Part shown: positions 37,708-47,496 of the stretch, piece by piece
Numbering within the stretch: the stretch's first letter is position 1
Layout of the letters: every line of letters begins with the position of its first letter
Assembly: GCA_021295155.1 (NCBI GenBank)
Contig: JAJTJC010000036.1
Span: 1,326,807-1,390,806, forward strand
Direction: 5' to 3'
Origin: Flavobacteriaceae bacterium D16
Lineage (GTDB): Bacteria; Bacteroidota; Bacteroidia; Flavobacteriales; Flavobacteriaceae
DNA length: 64,000 nucleotides
Program-made: the position numbers and the translations under genes
The notes under the pieces: generated by a model
Database searches by the model: none
What the model was told of the DNA's origin: nothing
Seen by the model: the letters and a program-made list of their open reading frames with translations, nothing else

Positions 37708-39197
37708 TGCATTTGAACTTCAAAATTATATTTCATCTTATGGGGCTTTTGCTCCTGTGTAACGGGGCATTTATGCTAGTTGCCGGGCTGGTAAGTGGTC
37801 TCTATCAGGATGGGGTAACTGAGGAAATTACCTTTTCTGCAATCCTTACGCTGCTCATAGGTATTTTGGCCATGTTCTTTACCAGAGGCCATAAAAAAGA
37901 AGTCAAGCGAAAGGAGGGTTATCTAATCGTTACCTTGGGATGGTTGGTGATGTCCGTTTCCGGCATATTACCTTATTATTTCTCAGGAGCCATCCCGAAT
38001 ATCACAGATGCTTTTTTTGAAACGATTTCAGGCTACACTACTACTGGAGCATCCATTTTAAATGATATTGAAAGTCTGCCCCGAGGCATTATCTTCTGGA
38101 GAAGTCTCACCCACTGGATAGGAGGGATGGGAATAATTGTGCTGGCTATAGCCATTCTACCCTTACTGGGAATAGGAGGAATGCAGTTGTTTTCCGCTGA
38201 AGCTCCCGGCCCAAATGCCGATAAACTACACCCCAGAATCACAGATACTGCAAAACGCCTCTGGTTGATCTACGTAGGGTACACCGCTGCGGAAACCATT
38301 TTACTCCAACTAGCAGGGATGTCATTTTTTGATGCGATAAATCATGCCATGGCTACACTGTCTACCGGAGGTTTTTCTACAAAAAATGCCAGTCTGGCCT
38401 TCTGGAACGATCAACCCTTAATACAATACATCGTTATCCTGTTTATGTTTTTGGCGGGGAGTAACTTTGTCCTGAGTTATTTTGCCTTTAAAGGCAAAGT
38501 GCAACGGGTTCTCAAAGATGAGGAATTCAAATATTACAGCATTTTTATTCTGTTTTTCGTAGTCATTGCGGCATTAGTGGTATTTACAAGAGCCAATGTG
38601 GAACAGGGAGCCGCATTCCCAATGGTATTTGGCGAAGCGGAAAGTGCTTTCAGGCATGCGCTTTTTCAGGTAGTGGCGGTTATTACAACCACAGGATTTG
38701 TGACAGCAGATTTCACCTCCTGGACCCCATTTCTAACCGTTTTCTTTTTTGGACTGATGTTTTCCGGTGGTTCGGCTGGGAGTACGGCGGGTGGTATTAA
38801 GGTCATGAGGCACATTCTCATTATTAAGAATGGCCTGCTTGAATTTAAACGCACCCTGCATCCCAATGCGATCATCCCCGTACGTTTTAATCGAAAACCA
38901 GTAACCGAACACATTGTCTATAACATAATAGCATTCTTTGTGCTTTATATGCTGTTATTTCTAATAGGAGCATCCATATTAGGTATTCTTGGACTGGATT
39001 TTGTATCTGCCATTGGAGGTGCAGCCTCGTCTCTGGGCAATGTGGGACCTGCTTTTGGCACGCTAAACCCCTTGAGTAATTTCAGCGGACTTCCCATGCT
39101 GGGGAAATGGTGGTGTGCGTTTTTGATGCTGGCAGGCCGACTTGAATTATTTACGGTCCTGATACTTTTTACTCCCTATTTCTGGAAACGGACCTGA
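37707..39197 (+). CDS. trkH: Trk system potassium transporter TrkH
   Basis: The K+-conducting membrane subunit, 496 residues. The four pore-loop repeats show TISGYTTTGASIL, MATLSTGGFSTKN, AVITTTGFVTADFTSW and SSLGNVGPAFGTLN, giving the selectivity-filter glycines. A GGSAGSTAGGIKVMR loop lies between helices. It works with the TrkA gene immediately upstream. Transcription ends before the convergent aminotransferase; I see no strong terminator in the 27-nt gap. Confidence 0.95.
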   Translation: MHLNFKIIFHLMGLLLLCNGAFMLVAGLVSGLYQDGVTEEITFSAILTLLIGILAMFFTRGHKKEVKRKEGYLIVTLGWLVMSVSGILPYYFSGAIPNITDAFFETISGYTTTGASILNDIESLPRGIIFWRSLTHWIGGMGIIVLAIAILPLLGIGGMQLFSAEAPGPNADKLHPRITDTAKRLWLIYVGYTAAETILLQLAGMSFFDAINHAMATLSTGGFSTKNASLAFWNDQPLIQYIVILFMFLAGSNFVLSYFAFKGKVQRVLKDEEFKYYSIFILFFVVIAALVVFTRANVEQGAAFPMVFGEAESAFRHALFQVVAVITTTGFVTADFTSWTPFLTVFFFGLMFSGGSAGSTAGGIKVMRHILIIKNGLLEFKRTLHPNAIIPVRFNRKPVTEHIVYNIIAFFVLYMLLFLIGASILGILGLDFVSAIGGAASSLGNVGPAFGTLNPLSNFSGLPMLGKWWCAFLMLAGRLELFTVLILFTPYFWKRT

Positions 39198-39224
39198 CCC
39201 TGTATCTGTTTCACCTGCGGTTAA

Positions 39225-40415
39225 TCAATCAGAAAGTGCAACCTTGATACGCGCGGCTGCCTCCCTCAATTCCGATTCGGATGCGGCATAGGAAATGCGA
39301 ATGCAGTTTGGATTTCCGAAAGCTTCACCGGTTACAGTTGCCACGTTGGCGTTTTCCAATAGATACATGGCAAAGTCTGAAGCATTCTCAATAGTTACCC
39401 CATTAAAGGTCTTTCCAAAGAAAGCGGAGATGTCTGGGAACACATAGAATGCCCCTTCCGGTACATTGAGCTGAAACCCTTCTATTTCTCCTAAAAGTCC
39501 CAAAAGCAGATCTCTGCGATTATGGAACTCATCAATCATATAACGGATTTTGCTTACGGGTGCATTAAGTGCCACTATGGTAGCTCTTTGGCCAATGGCA
39601 TTGGCTCCACTGGTAATCTGTCCCTGAAATTTGGTACAGGCCTTGGCAATCCATTCAGCGGCACCAATATATCCAATACGCCAGCCAGTCATGGCAAAAG
39701 CTTTGGAAACTCCGTTTACAGTAATAGTGCGCTCGTACATTCCCGGTATAGAGGCAATACTGGCATGCTTAGCCCGGAAATTAATATGCTCGTAGATTTC
39801 ATCGGAAACGACGAAAATATTCGGGTGTTTCAGAAGTACTTCTGCAAGGGCCTTTAATTCGCTTTCGCTGTAAACAGAGCCACTGGGATTACAGGGAGAA
39901 CTAAACCATAACATCTTGGTTTTCGGAGTAATGGCAGCTTCCAGCTGTTCCGGGGTCATCTTAAAGTCCGTGGATATATCAGTAGGAACCTCAACCGGCA
40001 CCCCTTCAGCTAGTTTTACGATATCCCGGTAACTCACCCAATAAGGTGCAGGGAGGATAACCTCCTCACCCTTATTCAGCATTACCATAGCCACATTCGC
40101 CAGAGATTGTTTGGCACCTGTGGAGACAACAATCTGGTTGGTATGATAAACAAGATTATTATCCCGTTCAAATTTTCTGGATATGGCTTCTTTTAAATCG
40201 CCGTAACCATCTACAGGGGTATAGCTGCTGTAGTTCTCATCTACGGCTTTTTTGGCAGCGTCCTTGATGAAATCAGGAATGTTGAAGTCTGGTTCTCCAA
40301 GACTCAGTCCGATTATGTCTTTCCCTTCATTTCGCAGTTCTCTGGCTTTGGCAGCCATAGCGAGGGTAGCCGAAGTAGACATATTGTTGATTCTATCGGA
40401 AAGATGGTTATTCAT
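39225..40415 (-). CDS. aspC: Pyridoxal-phosphate aminotransferase, aspartate aminotransferase type
   Basis: A 396-residue fold-type I aminotransferase of the class I family. The PLP lysine is in TVNGVSKAFAMTGWRIGYIG (Ser-Lys), and FVVSDEIYEHINF, the SSPCNPSGSVYS motif and the terminal NCIRISYAASE with the substrate-binding arginine are visible. The close match to prokaryotic aspartate aminotransferases makes that activity the best guess; other class I amino acids are possible. The gene starts 13 nt after the desaturase stop, so they are probably co-transcribed. Confidence 0.92.
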   Translation of the reverse strand: MNNHLSDRINNMSTSATLAMAAKARELRNEGKDIIGLSLGEPDFNIPDFIKDAAKKAVDENYSSYTPVDGYGDLKEAISRKFERDNNLVYHTNQIVVSTGAKQSLANVAMVMLNKGEEVILPAPYWVSYRDIVKLAEGVPVEVPTDISTDFKMTPEQLEAAITPKTKMLWFSSPCNPSGSVYSESELKALAEVLLKHPNIFVVSDEIYEHINFRAKHASIASIPGMYERTITVNGVSKAFAMTGWRIGYIGAAEWIAKACTKFQGQITSGANAIGQRATIVALNAPVSKIRYMIDEFHNRRDLLLGLLGEIEGFQLNVPEGAFYVFPDISAFFGKTFNGVTIENASDFAMYLLENANVATVTGEAFGNPNCIRISYAASESELREAAARIKVALSD

Positions 40416-40428
40416 ATCAGGCTGTTAT

Positions 40429-41532
40429 TTATTGATACTGCAGTGCAGGGTTTTGCCCCAGTTCTTTTAAATGTCTGAAGTGCGAAATTATGGCTTTTCT
40501 GGTTGTCTCGTATTCGTGATAGGGCAAATTGAACTCTTTTGCCGTTTGTTTCACAATTTTGGAGATGTTAGTGTAATGAATATGGCTGATGTTAGGGAAA
40601 ATATGATGCTCAACCTGATGGTTAAGTCCTCCCGTAAACCAATTCACAAGGCGGTTCCGTGTACCGAAATTAACCGTAGTCAGCAGCTGGTGGATTGCCC
40701 AGCTGTTTTTCATGGTTCCATCTTCTTCTGGTAAGGGGGTTTCAGCGTGATCTACCACATGTGCCAGCTGAAAAACCACACTTAAAATGAGTCCTGCAAC
40801 ATAGTGCATGACAAAGAAACCAATAAGGATTTTCCACCATGCGATGTCCAGGAATAGCATTGGGATAATGATCCAAATGGTAAGGTAAATAAGCTTGGTA
40901 ATTACCAGGATGCTCCAGTTCATAGCAGGTTTCGGAAATTTGCCATAGGAAAGCTTCCTTTTGGTATAACGGTACATCTGCTGAAAATCTGTGGTGATTG
41001 CCCAGTTAAATGTCAGCAATCCATATAGAAATATGGAGTAGTAGTGCTGGAATTTATGGAACCTGTGCCATTTAGCGTGTTTACTGAATCTCAGGACCCT
41101 TCCTGCATCCAGATCTTCATCGTGATCCTGGATATTGGTATAGGTATGGTGTAGCACGTTATGTTGCACCTGCCAGTTATAGACGTTGCCAGCCAGGATA
41201 TAAATACTTCCTCCCATCAGTTTGTTAACCCATTTCTTGGTTGAGTAGGAACCGTGATTCCCATCGTGCATGACATTCATACCCACACCGGCCATGCCAA
41301 TCCCCATTACTATGGTGAGTAGTAAATTGGCCCAATTGGGAAGGTTAAGGCTAAGGATAAGAAAGTACGGAGCCAGAAACATACCAAACATGATTATGGT
41401 CTTGAGATGGAGCTTCCAGTTCCCGGTTTTCTTAAGTTTATTTTCTTTAAAGTAGTTGTTGACGCGCTTATTCAGGGTCCTGAAGAAATTCATGGAATCC
41501 TGTCTTGAAAACTTAATTTGCGTTTGATTCAT
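40429..41532 (-). CDS. Membrane fatty acid desaturase (acyl-CoA/acyl-lipid type)
   Basis: A 367-residue integral membrane di-iron desaturase. The three histidine boxes are MHDGNHGSY near residue 95, HNVLHHTYTN near 130 and HQVEHHIFP near 300, with paired membrane helices between. It likely introduces double bonds into membrane fatty acids, with electrons from a ferredoxin- or cytochrome-b5-like donor not encoded here. The start at 41532 (MNQTQIKF) is chosen because the longer frame begins with a hydrophobic stretch atypical for the family. It is divergent from rsmG. Confidence 0.9.
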   Translation of the reverse strand: MNQTQIKFSRQDSMNFFRTLNKRVNNYFKENKLKKTGNWKLHLKTIIMFGMFLAPYFLILSLNLPNWANLLLTIVMGIGMAGVGMNVMHDGNHGSYSTKKWVNKLMGGSIYILAGNVYNWQVQHNVLHHTYTNIQDHDEDLDAGRVLRFSKHAKWHRFHKFQHYYSIFLYGLLTFNWAITTDFQQMYRYTKRKLSYGKFPKPAMNWSILVITKLIYLTIWIIIPMLFLDIAWWKILIGFFVMHYVAGLILSVVFQLAHVVDHAETPLPEEDGTMKNSWAIHQLLTTVNFGTRNRLVNWFTGGLNHQVEHHIFPNISHIHYTNISKIVKQTAKEFNLPYHEYETTRKAIISHFRHLKELGQNPALQYQ

Positions 41533-41623
41533 TGTTCGCAATTTTATGTAAATATAAAACAATCCTCAGCAATCCTCATTTTGTGCGGGGACTATAATAC
41601 TAAAGGATTGAAGTCGAATGTAG

Positions 41624-41631
41624 TATTTTTG
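41624..41631 (+). promoter_or_regulatory. Promoter -7 box for rsmG
   Basis: Plus-strand TATTTTTG, a perfect TAnnTTTG, 19 nt before the rsmG ATG. A minus-strand TACCTTTG at 41640-41647 may serve the divergent desaturase. Confidence 0.6.
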
Positions 41632-41650
41632 ATGAAAAACAAAGGTACGC

Positions 41651-42280
41651 ATGTCTGTGAGCATTGTATACAAATATTTTCCTAATCTTTCTGAAGAGCA
41701 GCAAAAACAATTGGAGAAAATGGAGCTGCTGTACAAGGACTGGAACCTGAAAATCAATGTGGTTTCCCGTAAGGATATTGATGAACTGTACCTGCGCCAT
41801 GTCCTGCATTCCCTGGGGATCGCGAAGGTAATGGAATTCCATCCGAAAGCTTCAGTGCTCGATGTGGGCACCGGAGGAGGCTTCCCAGGGATACCTCTTG
41901 CCATATTATTCCCGGAAACACATTTTACCCTGGTAGATTCCATAGGTAAGAAGATCAGGGTGGTCAATGAAGTGGTGGCAGGATTGGGATTAAAGAACGT
42001 AAAGGCCATCCACAGTCGCGTTGAGGAAATACCGGGTCATTTCGACTTCATTGTGAGCCGGGCAGTGGCGGCAATGCCAACTTTTGTACACTGGACACAA
42101 GGTAAGATCAAAAAAAAATCAAGACATAGCCTGGCCAACGGGATTTTATATCTGAAAGGGGGAGACCTGAGGGAAGAACTTAAAGAATACCCAAAAGCAC
42201 GTATTTACCCCTTGTCTGATTATTTTCAGGAAGATTTCTTTGAAACCAAAAAAGTGGTTTACCTCCCTCTTTCCAATTAG
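41651..42280 (+). CDS. rsmG: 16S rRNA (guanine-N7) methyltransferase RsmG
   Basis: A 209-residue Rossmann-fold methyltransferase that modifies G527 of 16S rRNA. The SAM-binding loop is LDVGTGGGFPGIPLAI near residue 70, with INVVSRKDIDELYLRHVLHSL before it and FIVSRAVAAMP later. The gene is monocistronic and its stop is 4 nt from the stop of the convergent pruA. Loss of RsmG causes low-level streptomycin resistance in other bacteria. Confidence 0.95.
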   Translation: MSVSIVYKYFPNLSEEQQKQLEKMELLYKDWNLKINVVSRKDIDELYLRHVLHSLGIAKVMEFHPKASVLDVGTGGGFPGIPLAILFPETHFTLVDSIGKKIRVVNEVVAGLGLKNVKAIHSRVEEIPGHFDFIVSRAVAAMPTFVHWTQGKIKKKSRHSLANGILYLKGGDLREELKEYPKARIYPLSDYFQEDFFETKKVVYLPLSN

Positions 42281-42284
42281 GGTA

Positions 42285-43913
42285 TTAACCCAGAAAAGGA
42301 TAACGGTAATTTTCAGGAGTTACAAAGGTTTCTTTAATCAATCTGGGCGATACCCAACGCAATAGGTTCTGTGCGGACCCGGCTTTGTCATTGGTTCCTG
42401 AAGCCCTGGCACCACCAAAAGGTTGTTGGCCTACTACCGCTCCTGTTGGTTTATCATTGATATAAAAATTTCCCGCACAATTCTGCAGGGCTTTCGTAGC
42501 CTCATCAATGGCATATCGATCTCCCGATATAACAGCGCCGGTAAGTGCGTAGATGGAAGTATTGTCTACCAGTTCCAAGGTTGCACTCCAGTCGGTATCC
42601 TCATAAATATAAACGGTTACCACAGGACCGAACAATTCGGTTTCCATAGTCACGTAATGCGGATTGGTAGTAAGGATAACGGTAGGTTCTATAAAATAAC
42701 CTTTGGACTTGTCGTATCCGCCACCGGCAATTACTTCTGCGTCTTTATCCTTTTTGGCCTGGTCTATGTATCCTGCAAGCTTATCAAACGCACCTTCATG
42801 AATTACAGCCGTGATAAAATTGCTCATATCTTCGGGTGATCCGGGAGGGTTAAAGGAAGCGATATCTGATTTTACGCGCTCCAGAATATCATTTGCCGTG
42901 GATTTGGGCAGGTAGACCCGGGAAGCTGCACTGCATTTTTGACCCTGGAATTCAAAGGCGCCCCGGGTAATGGCTGTTGCAACTTGTTGCGGATTAGCCG
43001 TTGGATGAGCGATGATGAAATCCTTTCCACCGGTTTCCCCTACGATCCTGGGGTAGGTTTTATATTTGTCAATATTGTTCCCGATTTGTTTCCAAAGCGA
43101 TTTAAATACATCCGTTGATCCTGTAAAGTGGATTCCGGAGAAATCAGGGCTGTCCAGCACGGTATTGGTAATCATAACGGGATCTCCAAAAACCACATTG
43201 ATTACTCCGTCCGGCAATCCAGCTTCTTTAAACAGGTCGATAATTACCTTGGCAGAAAATACCTGGCTGTCACTGGGTTTCCATAACACCACATTACCCA
43301 TCATGGCTGCACTCGCAGGAAGGTTTCCGGAAATAGCCGTGAAGTTAAAAGGGGTAATCGCATAGACAAAACCTTCCAGGGGTCTGTACTCTACACGGTT
43401 CCAGATCGCTTCAGAAGAATCAGGCTGTTCCGCATAGATCTGTGCCATGTATTCTACATTGAATCTCAGGAAATCGATAAATTCACAGGCAGCATCTATT
43501 TCGGCCTGATGAATTGTTTTGGACTGAGCGATCATAGTAGCTGCATTGATCTTGTCCCGATAAGGCCCGGCTATAAGTTCAGCAGCCTTCAGGAATATAG
43601 AAGCTCTTTGTTCCCAGGCCAGATTGGCCCACTTTTCGCGAGCTTCTAAAGCAGACTGAATAGCCTTTTCTACATGTGTTTTTTCGGCAAGGTGAAAATG
43701 TCCAACAACGTTCTTGTGGTCATGGGGAGGGGACATGGAAGCTTTATTTTCCGTTCTGATTTCATAACTTCCAATATAAAGTGGTACATCCACATTGCCA
43801 CTGAGATATTCACGGTATTGTTTTAAAACCGATTCTCTTTCCGGGCTTCCCGGGGCATAACTTTTTACTGTTTCGTTGAACGCTGTAGGTACCTGAAAAA
43901 AACCTTTTCCCAT
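42285..43913 (-). CDS. pruA: L-glutamate gamma-semialdehyde dehydrogenase
   Basis: A 542-residue aldehyde dehydrogenase that oxidises the proline-derived semialdehyde to glutamate, the second step of proline catabolism. The ETGGKDFIIAHPTANP stretch carries the catalytic glutamate and FQGQKCSAASRVYLP the nucleophilic cysteine; FTGSTDVFKSLW binds NAD. No proline dehydrogenase domain is fused, as is usual in Bacteroidota. No putA/prodh gene is nearby. Promoter box at 43942-43949. Confidence 0.94.
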   Translation of the reverse strand: MGKGFFQVPTAFNETVKSYAPGSPERESVLKQYREYLSGNVDVPLYIGSYEIRTENKASMSPPHDHKNVVGHFHLAEKTHVEKAIQSALEAREKWANLAWEQRASIFLKAAELIAGPYRDKINAATMIAQSKTIHQAEIDAACEFIDFLRFNVEYMAQIYAEQPDSSEAIWNRVEYRPLEGFVYAITPFNFTAISGNLPASAAMMGNVVLWKPSDSQVFSAKVIIDLFKEAGLPDGVINVVFGDPVMITNTVLDSPDFSGIHFTGSTDVFKSLWKQIGNNIDKYKTYPRIVGETGGKDFIIAHPTANPQQVATAITRGAFEFQGQKCSAASRVYLPKSTANDILERVKSDIASFNPPGSPEDMSNFITAVIHEGAFDKLAGYIDQAKKDKDAEVIAGGGYDKSKGYFIEPTVILTTNPHYVTMETELFGPVVTVYIYEDTDWSATLELVDNTSIYALTGAVISGDRYAIDEATKALQNCAGNFYINDKPTGAVVGQQPFGGARASGTNDKAGSAQNLLRWVSPRLIKETFVTPENYRYPFLG

Positions 43914-43941
43914 GATCGAAATGCTGTTTAAAAAATTTCGT

Positions 43942-43949
43942 CAAAGGTA
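43942..43949 (-). promoter_or_regulatory. Promoter -7 box for pruA
   Basis: Minus-strand TACCTTTG, a perfect TAnnTTTG, 28 nt before the pruA start. Confidence 0.55.
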
Positions 43950-43995
43950 TGAAAAGGATAAGGCTTATTGAAATAAAAGAAGGGAAATGATAGGG

Positions 43996-44382
43996 CTAAT
44001 TCAAAGCAAAAGGAGCGCTGAATTTAAAGGTAGGAACGTATACCCGGAATTTCTCGGAATTTGTAAAATTAACCATGTTGTAGTGTCCCCTCATCGCCCC
44101 AATAGGAGAGGCCAGAAGGCAGCCGGAACTATAGGTGTGAGACTCACCAGGCCTGATTACTGGTTTCTTCCCGATTACACCTTCTCCGTCCAGCACTTCA
44201 AATTCGTTTAGGGCATCGAATATTTCCCAATGCCGGGAGGTTAGCTGCACTACATCTTTACCCTGGTTTTCTATAGTAATGGTGTAACCAAAAGCAAAGT
44301 GCATTTTGTAATTCTTAAAGAATGTACCTTCAAAAGTGGTGTCAACCGATATTTTAATGCCCTTGGTAACTTTTGTAATCAT
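43996..44382 (-). CDS. apaG: ApaG domain protein
   Basis: A 128-residue single-domain protein with an immunoglobulin-like beta fold. It carries FGYTITIENQG, VQLTSRHWEIFDA and GEGVIGKKPVIRPGESHTYSSGC, the signature region of ApaG. In enterobacteria apaG is linked to Co2+ and Mg2+ tolerance; the biochemical role is unknown. The ATG at 44382 (MITKVTKGI) is chosen over 44394. It lies upstream of pruA on the same strand with ~80 nt between, which include pruA's own promoter box. Confidence 0.93.
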   Translation of the reverse strand: MITKVTKGIKISVDTTFEGTFFKNYKMHFAFGYTITIENQGKDVVQLTSRHWEIFDALNEFEVLDGEGVIGKKPVIRPGESHTYSSGCLLASPIGAMRGHYNMVNFTNSEKFRVYVPTFKFSAPFALN

Positions 44383-44394
44383 AGTTCTCTGCAA

Positions 44395-44744
44395 ATTGCC
44401 GGGAGAATGAAATCAAGCTTTCACTAACTTTCCGACTAAATTAATTAAATCTGAATCCGCACCCTGAGATTTAACAATAGTTTAAATCCCATACTTGTAT
44501 TGGATTACCATATCAGAGAAGGTTAGGCTAAAGGATTTGGGGAAACAAAAAGACTAATAACTGATAAAAGCAGGGTTATCCTTTTTGCATTGGCCAAAAT
44601 AGGGGTTCGGCTTAACATCGCCAAGAATAGCTTTCGAACTTCGTCCAATGCCCTTCTTTTTCTGATGTATGCGCATGGCGCGTTACGTTCGTCGAGTAGA
44701 ATCCTTAACCCTGTGGTCAGAGGATTGGTTTCAATCCAGTTAGT
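44395..44744. other. 350-nt intergenic region between apaG and plug gene
   Basis: Contains no recognised gene. A minus-strand open frame of 40 codons lies at 44554-44676, beginning MRIHQKKKGIGRSS; it has no recognised homologue and no clear promoter, so I do not call it a gene. GGATTG-GTTT-CAATCC at 44720-44735 is a perfect 6-bp hairpin just beyond the plug gene stop, but without a T run. Confidence 0.5.
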
Positions 44745-45989
44745 TTAATTGGTAATTTCCCTGGAATTCGCAGAACCGACACCAATTATACTGTCGTATA
44801 GATCCCCAAAATTGCGGTAATAGACCAGGACTGTGTAGTTGTTTTCCGTAAAATGAAAATTACCACAAACAAGGTTGAGGTTTACCAGCCCATCATCATT
44901 ACGGGTAACAAACTTGTAGTTGTAAAAACCCTGTTTTAACCTGATAACCACTTCCATATTGCCGTTGGTCTCATTATACTGCATTTTGTTGATGGGCTCC
45001 AGTTCATAGTTGTTGAACTTACCATAAACGTAGACTTCATCCAGACCTAAAATTTCTGTGTAGGGTAGGCTAAAATGCACATCGGTATACTCAGCTTCAC
45101 GAGCTACATCTGTTCCCTGCAGGGTGCGAACTACAAAATCACCATTGATATCAGGAAAATAAGTGTAGGGCAAATCGTTTCTGTAGGGGTTTGTGAACAG
45201 GAAATGCTGGTAGACATCCTCGAACTCAATTCGGGAAATAGCAGCGGTTGGCGCACGCAGGTCCTTAGTGTCAAAATTTAAAAATTCGTTACCTCCAAAA
45301 AAACTGGTTTCCTGGTCGTAGCGATATACCAATTCTGTTCCTATGGTAAACTGTGGTGGCAGGTTATAAATGGCGGTTGGCCAGTGATAATTCTGAAGGA
45401 TAGCCACCTTCACTTCCTTTTTTGGATTAACCAGGGGAAAGCCAGCACTGTTAATGGTAAAATGTACCGATTGTTTCTGATCAAAATAGCGGTAGTCGCG
45501 CACTCTTTTTACAATTGCGCCTACCTGCACAAGGTCCTGGTATACCAAAAACCTGCGCGAAAATTGAAGGTCGCCCGACTGATTGTATATTTCCAGTATA
45601 TAGTTTCCGCTTACCCTCAAACGGACATTCTCATTCGGGATGGTAAGGCGATAATTGGAATAAGGTTGCAGGGTAGTGTAACTGTTTTCGTAATCAATAA
45701 TCCGCTGGTTGTCTATGCCGATAAGATATTGGGACTTAAGCAGATCAGAACGGGTCCAGTCGTAATCACAGTGCAAAATTTTATAGTAATAGTCCTGTTC
45801 GTTTGCGAGGATATCATCAAATTCAAGATATAATGACTCCCCGAGTTTAACAATGGGAAACTGGTCTTCGGTTTGCCCCTTAAAGATGATGGTTTTGATA
45901 TTCTCTGGTGGATTAACCTCCAACTGCACCTGCGCAAACATAGGCGCAGTACAAAATATCAAGATCAAATGTTTAAGTTTTAAACCCAT
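44745..45989 (-). CDS. Type IX secretion system plug protein (DUF5103)
   Basis: A 414-residue secreted protein with signal peptide MGLKLKHLILIFCTAPMFAQ. It matches the DUF5103 family through segments such as YYYKILHCDYDWTRSDL, TTLQPYSNYRLTIPN, GNYILEIYNQSGD and FVRTLQGTD-like strands, with a C-terminal LKQGFYNYKFVT domain. In flavobacteria this family includes the periplasmic 'Plug' that closes the SprA translocon of T9SS. The assignment is by sequence resemblance to that family. It sits divergently from nqrA, with two promoter boxes in the 152-nt gap. Confidence 0.85.
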   Translation of the reverse strand: MGLKLKHLILIFCTAPMFAQVQLEVNPPENIKTIIFKGQTEDQFPIVKLGESLYLEFDDILANEQDYYYKILHCDYDWTRSDLLKSQYLIGIDNQRIIDYENSYTTLQPYSNYRLTIPNENVRLRVSGNYILEIYNQSGDLQFSRRFLVYQDLVQVGAIVKRVRDYRYFDQKQSVHFTINSAGFPLVNPKKEVKVAILQNYHWPTAIYNLPPQFTIGTELVYRYDQETSFFGGNEFLNFDTKDLRAPTAAISRIEFEDVYQHFLFTNPYRNDLPYTYFPDINGDFVVRTLQGTDVAREAEYTDVHFSLPYTEILGLDEVYVYGKFNNYELEPINKMQYNETNGNMEVVIRLKQGFYNYKFVTRNDDGLVNLNLVCGNFHFTENNYTVLVYYRNFGDLYDSIIGVGSANSREITN

Positions 45990-46008
45990 TTTTAAGGATT
46001 ACATCCGG

Positions 46009-46016
46009 CAAAGGTA
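46009..46016 (-). promoter_or_regulatory. Promoter -7 box for plug gene
   Basis: Minus-strand TACCTTTG, 19 nt upstream of the plug gene start. Confidence 0.55.
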
Positions 46017-46098
46017 AACAAAATGTATGCCCAATAAATTACCTTCGGCCTAATGTCCAAATTTTAGTTAATTATTATGAAAACAATGCATTAAATGC

Positions 46099-46106
46099 TA
46101 TTTTTG
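46099..46106 (+). promoter_or_regulatory. Promoter -7 box for nqr operon
   Basis: Plus-strand TATTTTTG, a perfect TAnnTTTG, 35 nt upstream of the nqrA ATG; the likely promoter of nqrABCDEF. Confidence 0.6.
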
Positions 46107-46141
46107 ACGCCAATTACGATAAACTAAAGGTTTACCAAGAT

Positions 46142-47494
46142 ATGTCCAAAGACATCCGAATTAAAAAGGGATTAAACATTAATCTTGTCGGTGCCGCAGA
46201 ACATACCACTTCCAAAGCAGCTCTCAGTAACGTTTATGCCATTAACCTCCTCGATTTTTACGGGATTACTCCCAAATTGATGGTCAAGGAAGGTGAAGAG
46301 GTCAAAGCTGGGGAACCCCTCTTTTACAATAAAGACAACGAAGAGATGTTGTTTGTTTCCCCGGTTAGCGGGGAACTTATTGAAATAATTCGCGGGGCGA
46401 GAAGGAAAGTGCTTATGTTAAAGATCCTGGCAGATAAGGAACAGACGCATCTCACACACAAGACGATTGATCCGGAGGCTTCTTCTGCACAAGAGATCAT
46501 CTCATTTCTACTCAAAAGCGGTTGCTGGCCATTTATAAAAAGACGGCCTTACGATTTTGTGGCCGATCCTGGAGTGGCTCCAAAGGCTATTTTTATTTCA
46601 GCATATGCAACTGCCCCTCTGGCAGCAGATATGGATTATGTGCTTCAAGGCAAAGAAAAGGAGCTTCAGGCTGCCCTTACTGCATTGGGCAAACTTAGCC
46701 CTGGAGAAGTCCATGTTTCCATCGGTAAAAAGAGCAATTCTCCATTTAACGGTTTAAAAGGCATAAGTCTGCACAAGATAAGTGGCCCGCACCCTGCAGG
46801 TCTTGTAGGAACACAGATCAATAAAATCGACCCAATTAATAAGGGAGAACAGGTTTGGACCCTGTCCCCCCAGGATCTCGTTATTATTGGCGAATGTTTG
46901 CTTACAGGCAAGTTTAACGCAGAGCGTCTGGTGGCCTTATCCGGTTCTTCCATTAAGGAGCCCAAATACTACCTTACCAAAATCGGAGCTGAAATTTCTA
47001 CCTTCTTATATGCAAGTGGGGTAAATACGGATAATTTCAGGGTAATAAACGGAGACGTTCTTACCGGATCCAAATCCAAACCTGATGGATATCTGGGCTT
47101 TTACAATAGCACCGTAACGGCCATTCCGGAAGGAGACGACTATGAGCTATTCGGTTGGAACAAACCGGTATTCAATAAAATATCAACTACTCGTGCACTT
47201 ACTTTTTCCTGGATGCAACCCAGTAAGAAGTACGACCTGAATACCAATACCAATGGGGAACACAGGGCTTTTGTGGTAACGGGACAATACGAAGAGGTTT
47301 TTCCTTTAGACATATACCCTATGCAGTTGCTTAAGGCCTGTATGGTTAAGGATTTGGATGAAATGGAACAACTTGGTCTGTACGAAGTAATTCCGGAAGA
47401 TTTCTCACTTACAGAATTTGTTTGTACTTCTAAACAACCTCACCAACAGATTATCCGTGAAGGATTGGACTTGCTATATAAAGAAATAGGATAA
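46142..47494 (+). CDS. nqrA: Na+-translocating NADH:quinone reductase subunit A
   Basis: The cytoplasmic quinone-site-associated subunit of the sodium pump Na+-NQR, 450 residues. The start IRIKKGLNINLVGAAE, GEEVKAGEPLFYNKD and the FVSPVSGELIEIIRGARR lipoyl-like segment are typical, as are the later ARLVALSGSSIKEPKY-like stretch and EVFPLDIYPMQLLKA. It is the first gene of a complete nqrABCDEF operon and lies 2 nt before nqrB. The pump oxidises NADH, reduces menaquinone and exports Na+. Confidence 0.96.
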   Translation: MSKDIRIKKGLNINLVGAAEHTTSKAALSNVYAINLLDFYGITPKLMVKEGEEVKAGEPLFYNKDNEEMLFVSPVSGELIEIIRGARRKVLMLKILADKEQTHLTHKTIDPEASSAQEIISFLLKSGCWPFIKRRPYDFVADPGVAPKAIFISAYATAPLAADMDYVLQGKEKELQAALTALGKLSPGEVHVSIGKKSNSPFNGLKGISLHKISGPHPAGLVGTQINKIDPINKGEQVWTLSPQDLVIIGECLLTGKFNAERLVALSGSSIKEPKYYLTKIGAEISTFLYASGVNTDNFRVINGDVLTGSKSKPDGYLGFYNSTVTAIPEGDDYELFGWNKPVFNKISTTRALTFSWMQPSKKYDLNTNTNGEHRAFVVTGQYEEVFPLDIYPMQLLKACMVKDLDEMEQLGLYEVIPEDFSLTEFVCTSKQPHQQIIREGLDLLYKEIG

Positions 47495-47496
47495 CC

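Noticed and set aside
44554..44676. 40-codon minus-strand open frame in the apaG-plug gap
   Set aside because: No homologue recognised, no promoter or terminator, and an alternative long frame overlaps it; insufficient to call a gene.
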